DNA of 64,000 nucleotides from Linnemannia hyalina (taxonomy: Eukaryota; Mortierellomycota; Mortierellomycetes; Mortierellales; Mortierellaceae), in the NCBI GenBank assembly GCA_019671135.1, contig JAHRHY010000017.1:496001-560000 (forward strand), given 5' to 3'. Positions 1 through 12,049 of the stretch are shown here, in pieces; positions within the stretch are counted from its first letter, which is position 1, and each line of letters begins with the position of its first letter. Position numbers and translations under genes: made by a program. Under the pieces are notes generated by a model. It saw only the letters and a program-made list of their open reading frames with translations, had not been told where the DNA came from and ran no database searches.

Positions 1-138
1 AAGTAGCAGGATACAACATCTCTCGTCGCAAGGGAGTAAAGGAGTAGAAGCAAGAAGGAACACATCAGGGCACTTCTCTCTGGTCATAAAAGTACAAACT
101 TCATTCGACAGAACCTGACCATCTGCAACGACAACAAG

Positions 139-3100
139 ATGGCCGACAATGGTAAACCAACGGCCTTGGTAGTACCTGAAAGATAGACGAAGGACATTAC
201 AAAGGAGAAAGATAAAGATCTACGCGCGTCTAACCCAAATCTCAATTACCAATGAATAGATAATGAATACATGAGCCAGGGCTCAAGGAGTGGGGAGTTG
301 TCGACATATCCGCTCAGCGGCGCAACGCTTGTTTCCAGCCTCACTCCAGCCCCCACAAGTCAGCCAACCAGGAAGTCTAGGATCATTATGGATTCGGATG
401 ACGAGATGGAGGACGACATTGTTGCGCGCGACGAGGATGACTTGTTGAGTACGCCGTTGGGATCTCAATCGCTGGAGATGAACTTTGGTCAAGACTTTGC
501 AGCTGCTTCAAGCACATCCTCCAGATCAGCCCGTCTGGACACGAACAATAACAACCAGGACGACCGGATACACGCCAATACAGTCCCCCTTGGGTCCAGT
601 GTTTCTAATCACGGACAGAGTAAACTTTCGACATCTGCGCAGGACGACAGCGATCTTTTTGGCGATGATTTCTTTGCTCAGTTCGGAGCCGATGGCGAAC
701 TTGAGTTTGAGGAGAACCAGAACAAGAAACCCCTCTTTTCTCGGCGGATACCACTCCTAGAGGCTTCGGATGAATCACTTGATGGCCCCAACAGCGACGA
801 CCTGGGACTGGAGAAGCTCAGTATCTCTCAAACACATCGGACCAAATCGGGCGCGCCGGCTGTCACGGAAACGACTCGGTCATCACATACTGCGTCCTCA
901 AGTACGACTATCACCTCTGCCATCCCACCACGCCTCAGTTCATTTGGTCGTCCCTCTACTTCGGCGGGACAAAGATCGTCAAAGAGCCATGAACATAGTC
1001 TACACGAAGAGGAACTCTACGAGATGTCGGCGAGACAGCAAGATGCCATGTTGGACGACATGATCAAGGAGGACGAGATGCTCAGGGATGAGGAGGCAGG
1101 AATTCAGGAGATTCTTGATGCACAGTTCCATGAGCAGGAGATGATGATGACGCAATTCCAGACCTCTGACACTAACAAGCGAAAGGTCCCCGAAACAGCA
1201 ACACTCTCTACCTTCACGGACACAAACGACACTTCCCAGACCCTTGCGGAATACGATCGATTCTTGGAGGAGTCAGCTTTGATCAACAACTCTGCTCTTG
1301 AGAATGCTGTTGAGGCGAGCAAGAGGTCAAGGTTGCAACGGCCAGCGCCCTCTGCTAAGCCAGGACTGTCGACGAGAAGCAATGTGCCAGAAGTGAAAAA
1401 GTACGATTACACACTTCCGCCTGCAACTGGATCGTTCATCAAGGCCAAGAGCAGTTCAGGAACCACATTCTATCTCGCCAAAAAAGTGCGCACAGATCAA
1501 TCAAAGGTGAGCGTTAGTCTTTTTCTCCGCAAAGAGAGTTACTTTTGAATGGCGTAAAATGGTCGCGTTTTTGCTAATGACATTACTTTCCACTTGTATA
1601 AAATACCTTCATGCAAAAGTTGCTAGCAAATGAAAAGGGCGCCTCGCTGCTTTCGGTGCCGATCCACAGGATGATGGATGAACTGGAGCTCGAGATCAGG
1701 AATCAAAAGCAGGAAGATGTGCAGCGTTTACTGGAAGGAGAAGATGACGTCTTAGATCTTGACGAAGATCCTACAAGTGGCTCGAATGAGCGGCTGTGGG
1801 TTGACAAGTATCGCCCCAAGAATTACACTGATCTCATGGGCGATGAGGTATAGCCATCGTGTATTGTGCGTTTCTCGACACTGTTAGATTGCATGAGTGT
1901 CAAAATAGGACCCTAACACACTGCCACCATATTTTTTATAGCGTGTCAACCGCGAGGTCCTGAGCTGGATCAAGGAATGGGACCAGTGTGTTTTCGGCCG
2001 GAAGTTCAACAAGTTTACTCCCGAGTACAAGAAGCAACAATTCAAGGAGGTACATATAACGACATATCTACATTGTACACCAGGAGCTCGTAAACGGGCA
2101 ATGCAGCTGACCTACATCAATTACCATGCGTAAATATATAGTTCCGCAAGCCTGATGCCCTTGGACGTCCAGACAGGAAGGTGCTTTTGTTGACAGGACC
2201 ACCAGGACTGGGAAAGACTACCATGGCACACGTCATTGCCAGACAAGCAGGCTACAACGTTATCGAGGTCAATGCAAGGTATAAGCCTAGCACTGAGACC
2301 AGGACATACAGTGGGCAAATGTAATATACTTGCACTTGTCTTTTAACGCCACCAATTTTGCTTTAATTAGTGATGACCGGATAGGAGCTTCTATCAAGGG
2401 CAAAATTGAGGCTGCATTGGAGATCCAGTCAATTCTCGGCAGCGACAAACCCAACATGTTGATCATCGACGAGATCGATGGCGTTTCTTCAAGTGGAGGC
2501 GAGCAGAGCTTTATCAAACTCTTGGTCGATATTGCAACAGTCGAAGTGGTGTCTAAGGAAGAAAACATAAAAGCTGCAGGAGGCAACAGGAAAAACAAAA
2601 AGTTCACCAAGAAGCCCTTGATGAGACCCATCATCTGCATTTGCAACGACCAGTAAGTGCCGGTGTGCGCCATACGTCTGCATCTTGCCACGTGTGTAAG
2701 TGAATGAACTCGTTCTCACTGACATATTACGCTCCATGTAATAACTTAGATACGCCCCTGTTTTGCGACCACTACGGACGATTGCACAAATACACCAGTT
2801 CAGGAAACCCTCTGTCCGCACTTTTGTCAACCGACTTCAGCAGATTTGTGAGATTGAGCAAGTTCAGAGTGATACACGTGCATTCGGTGTCTTGTATGAG
2901 ATGACAGAGGGAGATATGCGATCCTGTCTTAATACGCTGCAGTTCATCAAGAACAAAAGCAGGGCAAGTGCCAAACTGGCCGCCACTCAGACATCATCTC
3001 GTAGGACAGGAACTGACGGTGGAGACGGACTGACCGTCGAGGCACTGACCAAGTCGACCATTGGACGCAAAGACCTAAACAAGTCGCTGTTTTCTGTTTG

Positions 3101-4734
3101 GGAGGAGATCTTCCAGGCTACATACGCACGGAAAACAAGGAGTGCGCTCAAGGTCATGGAAGATGGTCGCGAGGGTCTTGTTAAAGGTAATACTTTGTGC
3201 TCGGGTAGTCGTTGACGTTTCAGTTTTTGTAATTCCATTTTACTGACTCATTTCACCTCCTCTTGGCAATAGATGACAATAATACTTATGTTAGCAGGAT
3301 GGTCAGCATCGTCCAAACCAACGGCGACTATGACAAGCTGATGCAAGGTATGAAGATCAGCTTGGTTGTTTGTGGTATGGTGCTATTTGACATGCCTTAT
3401 CTAACTGACGTTCGGTGGCGTGTATACACTGCTAGGCTGCTTTGAGAACTACCCTACGATGATCTTCCATGATGTCGCGATGAACAAGGTGGTAGAGAAC
3501 ACAGAATGGCTTGCTTTCTATGACCAACTCAACTTCAAGGTCACAGCAAACTTTGAGTACGAGGTGGGCGGATACATGGCCTATGCGCTTGCCAATTACC
3601 ACCGCTTCTTTGCCGGAAGTGTGAGACAAAAGATTGAATACCCGCGCAAGGACTATGAGGTAATCAAAAAAATTGGACATGGGTTTGCTGGAACTTTTCA
3701 CTTGGCTTGCTGAGGAATGAAATGTATTGCCACTCACTCACAACCTGTTATCTCTTTTTCTACCCCGCGTCATGACTCTTGACATTATGCACAAATATAG
3801 TCCTTTGTCGCACACAAGGCGAATGAGAGTATCCTGCAGGGTATGGCTCTGAACCTGCCAGCCAAGATCCAACGACACTTCCGGAAGAGCAACTTTGCAA
3901 CAGAGCTTTTATCTCCGTTTTTGAGGATTCTTTCGCCCTTCCTGCGACCTGTGAACAAGCAGTTGATCAAGCCTGATGAGCGGGAGGTTTTGAAGCGCTT
4001 GGTCGATATCATGATCCAATTCCAGCTTACCTTTGTCCAGGAGAAGACTGAGGATGGCCAATTTCTCTACCGCTTGGAACCGTAAGTGACCCACTTCAGA
4101 GTGCTGTACGCATTAGTGATGTGTCTATGCTCCTTGATGATCTTCTAACTGATCTCGCGTGTCGTGTTTGCCTTTTGTACATTTTAGATCTATTGAGAAA
4201 CTAGGCGACTTCTCGACGATTGGACTCAAGAACGTCCTCACGAATCGATATGCTGTTCGCCAGTTGATTGCACAAGAGGTAAAGAGATGATGATCCTCGC
4301 ATTCCATTTGTAGCTTACTGCTGGCTAGTGTAAATACTTTAGGTGGTGATCGTAATGGTGTGTTCTGATCTATTGCTCAATTTTTTACTCACATATTTGT
4401 TTTATAGATTGAGATGGAGTTGGTGCGCCGGGCAGAGGCGGTGAAGGAGACCAAGGTGGGAGCGTTCTTTGGAAAGGCCGGCCAGGGCCAGGATGCCGCT
4501 AGTATGGAAACTGCGCTGGCTACTGCTATTGCTGCGGGTGCAGCGATAACAATGAGGGAGGCGACGGATTTCTTTGGTCGGGCGATTGTTCAGGACAAGA
4601 GTGCAAGTGGAGGAGCGGGCCTGTCGTCGTTGGAGATGGAACGATCAAAGAAGAAGACCCGTATCTGGTACAAGTTTAATGAGGGATTCTCGAATGCTGT
4701 CAAGGCCAAGGTGTTCATTAATGAGTTGTTGTAG
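139..4734 (+). CDS. CTF18: Ctf18, large subunit of the alternative (Ctf18-RFC) PCNA clamp loader
   Basis: Replaces Rfc1 in the RFC-like complex that loads PCNA and supports sister-chromatid cohesion. Exons: 139-151, 260-1506, 1620-1847, 1942-2049, 2142-2278, 2371-2652, 2750-3186, 3273-3347, 3436-3659, 3801-4081, 4188-4278, 4408-4734; about 1149 aa. Starts at 139 (good ATG context; the 108-nt intron keeps frame) but in-frame ATGs at 271 and 370 are possible. The first ~490 residues are acidic and disordered. Then come the family motif LWVDKYRPKNYTDLMGDE (exon 3), Walker A GPPGLGKTT (near residue 555) and Walker B IIDEID (near 610). The C-terminal tail (RIWYKFNEGFSNAVKAKV, exon 12) matches the part of Ctf18 known to bind Ctf8-Dcc1 and DNA polymerase epsilon. 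Family assignment is firm; the first exon is the uncertain part. Confidence 0.9.
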
Positions 4735-5448
4735 TCGTACGCAACTTTTGGCTATGATTATTAAAAGGTTGTGTGCGTTCATTGCTTCGTCTGTGCTTGC
4801 TTCTTTGGTGCCAAGGAAAATCATTCAGGCGGAGAGTTCGTCGACTTTAGTGACTTTTTTTTGAGTGTACTTGTTGTCTCACAGTTCCTTCAAAGGATAT
4901 GAGTTCATTTGGACGGTAGTTCATGGTGGTCGGGAGACTTTGACGATAATGATAATGGTGCCCCTCTCTTTCACCTGAAGAATGGTCCACGATCAATAGA
5001 AGGTCGATCCCCACCCAGGCACCATCATCGACCACTTTGTCTCTCTGACTGAGGGATGAGAAAGGAATCTGTACGAAGTCATATCCCCGCCAAGCTAGTC
5101 AACGTCTTTTCTCTCTCCGTCACCTTTTGACTTCTTATTCTTTCGTCATCGTTCTCCTCTTATCTTTTTCTTTTTCCCTCTTACTTCTTACTCTACTTTT
5201 GCATCTTCCTTCTCGCATTTACTTCCTCACTGCATCAACTCCACTCATTCCTCCACTTGCATTCAACACTCTCTCCCCTACTATACTGATCCATCTGGAT
5301 TCTCTCCCCTTCCGAACCACTTGACGAACAACCCCCCCCCCCTCCCCTACACTTTTATTTTCTTTCCCACCCACAAACTCGGACCCCACTTTACACCCTT
5401 TCACAACACACACATACCAACACTCCCTCGCACGACATATACCACACA
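4735..5448. other. Intergenic: CTF18 3' flank and promoter of first PIN-like gene
   Basis: No gene seen. A long C/T-rich tract runs from about 5100 to 5440, with a C-run at 5332-5343, immediately before the ATG at 5449. This is the usual pyrimidine-rich promoter/5' UTR of this window. Confidence 0.5.
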
Positions 5449-7792
5449 ATGGCATTAGCGCTGGACTGGTCAACATTATTGACTGCAGCAAGTGAGGTAC
5501 ACCACACCACACCCACACTTCTCTACTTCCCTCACATTCTTCACCGCTCGACAGACAAAGAAGACTCCGTACTGCCGTTGCGAATGATTCCCATCGGCCT
5601 TTATTGTCAATATCTATCCTTCTGACGCTGACCTTGACCCTGAGTGATCGAATACCAACGCACGTCCCTTTGCAGCAACCCATCGCTCTCACTCATTCCA
5701 TTCACCTTGTCAAGTTGCTCTTCCATCACATCATATCTCCCCTTTTTTCACTCTATGCCCCTCGTTGCGAAGCTGTTGAAGAAGTCTTGGCAGAAGGGAT
5801 AACCCTGAAACCCTCTCTTCCCAATCGGATCCTGACGATCTACTCCTTATTCCCTTTTGATAGGCTGTCAGTCAGGTCTTGGTTGTTGTTCTTTGCGGAA
5901 TCATTCTATCCCGGGCAGGCTATCTATCGAATTCGGCTCAAAAGGTACAAACATATTTTGCCACCAATTTTATATTATATCATCCATGGTTTCGTTTCAC
6001 AATTTGATGGTCATGATGAAAGGGTCCCTATCTCACACCCATTCCCCTTTGATCATCTATCTTTGATTAGGCCATTTCACACGTCAACCTGTACTTCATG
6101 ACACCATGTCTACTCTTTACAAAAATCGCCTCGACCATCACCTGGACCCGGTTCATCGCATTCTGGCCCATCCCCGTTTTTTTTATATTCTTCAGTCTTA
6201 TATCTTGGAGCGTTGCCAAATTCGGATCCCGGTTCCTGCGCTTCAACAAGGACGAGGAAAAGTTTGTCATTGCCTCTGTCCTCTTCAGCAACACCAACTC
6301 GCTCCCCATGGCGCTCGTTCAATCATTAGCACTTAGCGCAGCTGGAGTCCAGTTACTCAGGGACGAATTCGATACTCAGGAACAAGCGGCTGCAAGAGGT
6401 ATATCCTACATCCTCTTCTATGCCATCTTTGGCAATCTGGTCCGCTGGTCCTACGGATTCTCATTACTCGTACCAAAGGATCCTGAACCCTTTTCAGCCC
6501 CCGTCATCGAACCGCCACCAACAATTCACAGGGCACCATCGCTGCCTAATGTCCTTATCAATGTGGATGAACCTTCAGGATCTGGAACGGCAAACCTCAC
6601 AATCGACACTGCACCCTCGTCTCCACGAACCCTTCAGGGCGATCATGACCACAACTACCCGGAATACATGGGTGACGACGACAACGATACCGACGATCAG
6701 GACCCACAGACCCGTCGAAATTCAACTGTATCTTTATTCCGCTCATCCAAAAAAGTCAAACAACACCGCTCAACGAATCTCCAACCCATCTCGCCTGTCC
6801 AGAACCCCACCGGATTTTCTGCTCGCTTCACGCGACGCCGCAAACGCGCCAACGGATCGACTCGAAAGATGCTGAGACAAAAGGCGACAACGGCTATCGA
6901 GCGGATACGGCAGGTGCTGACGCCGCCCTTGTTTACGGCATTGCTGGCCCTGGTCATTGGATTGGTTCCGGCTTTACATCAGCTCATCATGGGCGCTGAC
7001 TCCAAGTTCTATGCATATGTCATCCGACCGCTTGAGGGGTGTGGAGCAGCGGCCATTCCCATGATTCTGCTCTGCCTTGGCGCGCAAGTCGTTCATCTAG
7101 CCTCAGCAAACGCTAACCCCGCTCCTGACCCTACTCGACCCGCTCTCCAACGCCGTCGCAGCGCCAATATCGCGTCAGTATTCCCACACGCACACTCTAC
7201 CAGTGACTCGAGCTCTTCAGAGGATGACGAACACGAGGATCCTGGGTGGCAACAGATCTCAAACCATGGCAGCAGGAAATCGCAACCACAAGCACAGGAC
7301 AGGACAAGGGCATCTCTCTCCCCCGCGTCCTCTCCGACAACTCTGTATCGATACAGTATCGATCAGGCCAGTGACGACGAGCTCCCTCTACCAACAGCAG
7401 CAGCAACAGTTCAAGGACCACTACCAATTCCATCGGCTGACAATGGATTGGCGGAGTCAGGACTCTATCTTATGGGCCATCGGTACAAGAAAGTCACACC
7501 CGTCGCGTTCACCCTCTTTGCACGGATGCTCCTTGTACCCTTGATTTGTCTCCCCGCAATCCTGTTCCATCCGTCAAGCATGTCGCCCATCTTGACCATG
7601 GACCCTACATTTACGCTCACGTTGATGCTCATCGCCGCGTCACCGACGGCCATCAATATGACCCAACTGTGTCAGATCAAGGGGTTCTTTGAGACGGAGA
7701 TGACCCAGGTGTTGTTCTGGAGTTATTGCGTGTTTGGTATCCCTTGTGTCTTGGGATGGTCCCTCGTCGGTCTCTGGGCTGCCGCACGGTAG
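5449..7792 (+). CDS. PIN-like membrane transporter (auxin efflux carrier family), copy 1
   Basis: Mem_trans (PF03547) type protein, 616 aa, exons 5449-5496, 5864-5944, 6071-7792. Exon 2 encodes the first membrane segment (AVSQVLVVVLCGIILSRAGY). The family motif FMTPCLLFTKIASTITW follows, then further hydrophobic segments to about residue 180. A ~180-residue hydrophilic loop with Asp- and Arg-rich patches lies between the halves. The C-terminal half holds more segments and the conserved stretch ASPTAINMTQLCQIKGFFET. Plant members move auxin; fungal members (ECM3-like) are membrane proteins of uncertain substrate, often ER-associated, so a substrate should not be assumed. A second copy with identical exon design lies 1.8 kb downstream. 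Confidence 0.85.
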
Positions 7793-9634
7793 ACTAGTGT
7801 GGATTGATTTTATTTTTTATAAAATTTACTATTACATGGAAGTTTCTTGCCATATAAAAAAGACCCTTGAGATTGGTGAAGGTATGTGGTATCCGTGTAT
7901 TTTTGTGGCCAGTCTTAGCCTAATTAACATCAAGCGTAACGAGAATCTGACTCAGCTCTCTCCTTCGCCAAACATGTGTTTGAGTGTGCGCTACTTAGAC
8001 TGGGAGCAGGCAACAGCTCAGCGAGTGAGCTACAACTACGGCTCGATTGAGCAAAACTTACTGCCAATAGACTGAGTCTATGTGGTTTTTTTCTGGCATG
8101 AGCAAGAATGGTAGGTGGAAAATGGCGTGGGCAGAGTGGATAGGAAAAGAATGGTACAAGTATAGTGGCATCAGAAAATAGAGTGAAAGATAAGAGAGCA
8201 TTCCTTGCGGTTGCCTTTCATGTGCACATGCACCATGTGTCGTACCTAAAGAGGAGGGTTGTAAGCGGCTCTAATTTCATTTCCAAACCCAGACTTAGTC
8301 AAATCCGGGTACAGGGGAGTTGGTGGTTGGGCGAAGGGAGGTGGTTGGCCCTATTACCGCTGAATATGTACCCTTACTGGTACTTAGCGACGCGATCCTT
8401 CAAGTAAAAGCAAGCGGGGTTGGTTGAGTAGGTCCAACTGGGTTGCTTTTCTGTCCCGTTCAGACCGCGACCCTTGGACAACCACGTTTTTTTGCATGAA
8501 TATGAGTAAAAACGGCGGATCGTTCTGTCTCTTGCACCCATAAGCGGGCGTGTCATAGGCCGGTAGGTCCCCGGCTATGTAGAGAAATGGTCTAGTTGGA
8601 GCTTGAAGAATTGTCAAAAGAACGTGCTTTTAGCCAAGCAATATCACGACATACAAGGCGCCACTCGTTAGGTTCACCTCTTGTGCTAGCTCCTTGGAGA
8701 TGGTGCGTGAGAAAAGACACATACGCGACAACCTCTTATCCTCCTATATCCCCCTTCCACTCTCACCCTTGAAGATGGGTGCGGCAGCAGTATTCTCAGT
8801 TTTTTCTCAGAGCAAGATAAGGCAGTGAGTGAGAAAAGTTTGTCTACCTTCTTAACCACGGGTCCAAAATACCTGTTTCCTACAATTTTCTCCTTTGTCC
8901 ATCCTTTTTGCTTTTTAGTGTACACTTTTTTTGCATCCATCACTCAAACAACAGAATTGATAAACATCAACCAATTGACCAACTAGTTCGACCATGTTCT
9001 TCCTTATCATTGGCCACTCCTTTATATTTTCCCATGCGCTCAGGATATATTTCACGTGGTACCTGGTGCCTGCCTTTTCAGCTATGCTAATATTTAATGG
9101 GGCTATTCGTTTTCTTCAGCGAGGGATGACGTCCTACAGCGCGACTTTTAAACACGCCATAGTCGGGATGCTAGACGTTAGGTTTTGTGCGTGTGTTTTC
9201 GGAGTATACGAGAGAGTGAGTACTCGAGAAAGGGTCTAAGAGCGAGCGACAAGGATGAATTGTTTGCGGAGTGCCACCCTGGACGGCAAAATGAGGGGCC
9301 TGTGAGCATTGATGAAGAGTTATTGTACAGTACGTCGATAACGAAAGGAGACAACTCCAAGGAAGTCAAGTCCTCTGGGGTTTAAAAAAACATGTCGAGG
9401 TATATTCAGCATTCCTTTAACCACTATGAGATAAATAGACAGCGGTGCCCACTTTCTTCTTCTGGACGTGCTCATCCACTTACTTTTTTTTCACTCTCAA
9501 TTCTTTTCTCCACTTGATAAAGTCAACTTCTTGGTTTCATAAAGTCTACTAGCCTCAGATTTCCTACTTTCCCTTTTTTCTCCTCTCTCCTTCACCTCCT
9601 CTATCCCCATATCCCCTATTTATTTGTCCATACA
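7793..9634. other. Intergenic between the two PIN-like genes
   Basis: 1.84 kb with no recognisable gene. It contains an 81-codon ORF at 8994-9239 with a hydrophobic beginning, preceded by a leader that looks like the 5' UTRs of this window; see findings. From about 9470 to 9630 the sequence is C/T-rich and is the probable promoter of copy 2. Confidence 0.4.
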
Positions 9635-10498
9635 ATGGCTACTGAATGGTCAGTCCTGCTGCTTTCAGGTGGCGAGGTAAGCATAATACCAGCGAGTTTC
9701 TTTTTCCACGTCCCACTACGCTTTTGAGAATGATATCCATATGTTAAAACTGACACCAAGAATTGATTACTTTTTGATGGATGTGGATGCTAGGCTGTCT
9801 GCCAGGTCCTTGTCGTTGTTGCGTGCGGTGCGATCCTCTCTCGGACCGGCTACCTCTCTGACCCTGGCCAAAAGGTAAGAACGCAATCATAAACCTTGCC
9901 ATCAAAATTTTTTTTATCAGATCTCGTTATCTTATCAGATGAGATTCTCACTCCTGAACTACATTCTTTTCGCATCCTTAATTTTTATATCACCAGGCGG
10001 TGTCCAAACTGAACCTCTACTTCCTTACACCCTGCCTCCTCTTCACAAAGATGGCCTCCACCATCACCTGGGACCAATTCAAGTCCTTCTACCCAATCCC
10101 CATCTTCTACCTCCTCTTCTCCTTCATCTCCTGGATAATCGCTAAACTCGGATCCCGGTTCCTCGGCTTCTCTCGGGACGAAGAAAACTTTGTGATTGCG
10201 AGTGTGTTTTTCAGTAACACAAACACGTTCCCGATGGCGTTGGTGCAGTCGTTGGTGATGAGTGGGGCGGGAGGGAGGTTGCTGAGGGGTGAAGGGGATG
10301 CGAAGGAGTTGGTTGTGGCGAGGGGGATGAGTTATATTTTGTTTTATGCGATTTTTGGTAATTTGGTGCGATGGTCCTATGGGTTTTCGTTGTTGGTTCC
10401 TAGGGATCGTCCAGACGTGGAGGAGGTGGAAGGAAAGGAAATGGGGTTTGATGCTGATGTTGAGGCAAGGGGTGAGGTTAGGATTTACATGGACAACG

Positions 10499-10529
<31 letters not shown>

Positions 10530-11541
10530 CCCTCAAACGCGTCACAACCAAAATCTATCATCCTCGCCTTCGCCTTCCCCCACCTCTATCGAGCCTCCAA
10601 CCTTCCTTCAAAAGTCGAAGGCAGTCTTTGACAAAATCAGCCAGGTGTTGACACCGCCATTGTTGACAACCTTGGTTGCTCTCGTGGTAGGACTGGTTCC
10701 AGCCTTACACCAGTTCTTTATGAGCCACGAGTCTAAGTTTTACTCATTTGTGGTCAGTCCTTTGGAGGGCTGTGGAACGGGAGCGATCCCTTTGATTCTT
10801 CTATGCCTTGGTGCTCAAGTCGTCCATATGGCGTCCTCGTCGTCATCCTCTTCGTCTTGTCCCTCGACCGTTCCGCCTTCTCCACCAACTGACGTGACCA
10901 CTCGTGAGAAGCCAAGGCAGGAAGTTCACCAAGAACAAGATCAGTATCGTCCTTGTGCGAAGGAGGCAGACGATGGATTGATCCCGCGGTTACCCCTGTC
11001 GCGTGCTTCTTCGTTGATTACTCTGCGCCAACCGGAGACCCTGGTCATATCCACAGCAACAACGCCACACCCTCAACAACAGTCTCCTCCATCTCCTTCC
11101 ACTTTGTTGCCGTCACCTGTTTACTCAGGACCACCAATGCAACAAGGGACTGACTGCCAGGGGAAGAAGACATCTTCCTTGCCAGAAACCAACATCGACG
11201 ATACCAATAACACCATCATCACCCGTTGTCGATTCAAAAGAATGTCTCCAGTAGGATATGCGATCCTCGCACGAAACGTCCTCGCACCCCTCATCTGTCT
11301 CCCCGCAATCCTCTTTTACCCGGCCTCTTTCTCCCCAACACTGACCCAGGACCCGGTGTTCAAAATGGTGTTGGTGCTGCTGGCTGGTGCACCGACGGCG
11401 ATCAATTTGACCCAACTGTGTCAGATCAAGGGGTTCTTTGAACGTGAGATGGCGAAGATGTTGTTCTGGAGTTATTGCGTGGTTGGTATTCCTGGTGTCT
11501 TGGGATGGTCCCTCGTCGGTCTTTGGGCCGCTGGGCGATAG
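9635..11541 (+). CDS. PIN-like membrane transporter (auxin efflux carrier family), copy 2
   Basis: Paralogue of the gene at 5449-7792: 555 aa, exons 9635-9676, 9794-9874, 9997-11541. The second exon is again exactly 81 nt and both introns sit at the same codons, all phase 0. The N-terminal segments and the FLTPCLLFTKMASTITW motif are conserved, as is the C-terminal AGAPTAINLTQLCQIKGFFE stretch. The central hydrophilic loop is unrelated in sequence to copy 1: it contains an Asn tract encoded by an AAC repeat (about 10493-10530) and a Ser tract near 10840. Same reservations about substrate as for copy 1. Confidence 0.85.
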
Positions 11542-12049
11542 AGCGATGTTGTTCTTGAATAAACATGTGGAGAAATACACTTGAGTTGAGGGACGCGTAG
11601 GCTTTATTGTCGAGATTCATGAGGTTGTCCAGGTGCTCGGATGTTTGTCCATATTTCTTAATGCAATGTTTTTCCCTTCAAGGTTGCTCTCATTTATGAT
11701 CGGTCGCTTTGGGGCGAGGATTTCACGTGTAGCAGTAACCAAGGAGCAGCCGAGAGAGGGTGTTGGAGTGTGCAAGTGGTATCAGACGGGCTTTACGCAA
11801 ATGCCAACGTAATGTAATCAATGGGTACGAGGGGGAACCAAGTCGAGCCAAGCAGGACAGAAAAAGGCGGCCCATGCTGAGCCCATTTTTTTTTCATGAA
11901 TGATAAAAGAAGGGACGCTGCTTCTCTTTTCGTCACACTCTTTCTCCCTCTCCCCACCCTCCGCCATCTCTTCATCCTCATTTTCACCCTCTCTCTTTTT
12001 TGCTCATTCCACATTGTCTCCTCTTGATTAATAACGACAACCAACTCAA
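11542..12049. other. Intergenic: PIN-like copy 2 to SDR gene
   Basis: No gene. A pyrimidine-rich block at about 11925-12030 immediately precedes the SDR start and is its probable promoter/5' UTR. Confidence 0.45.
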
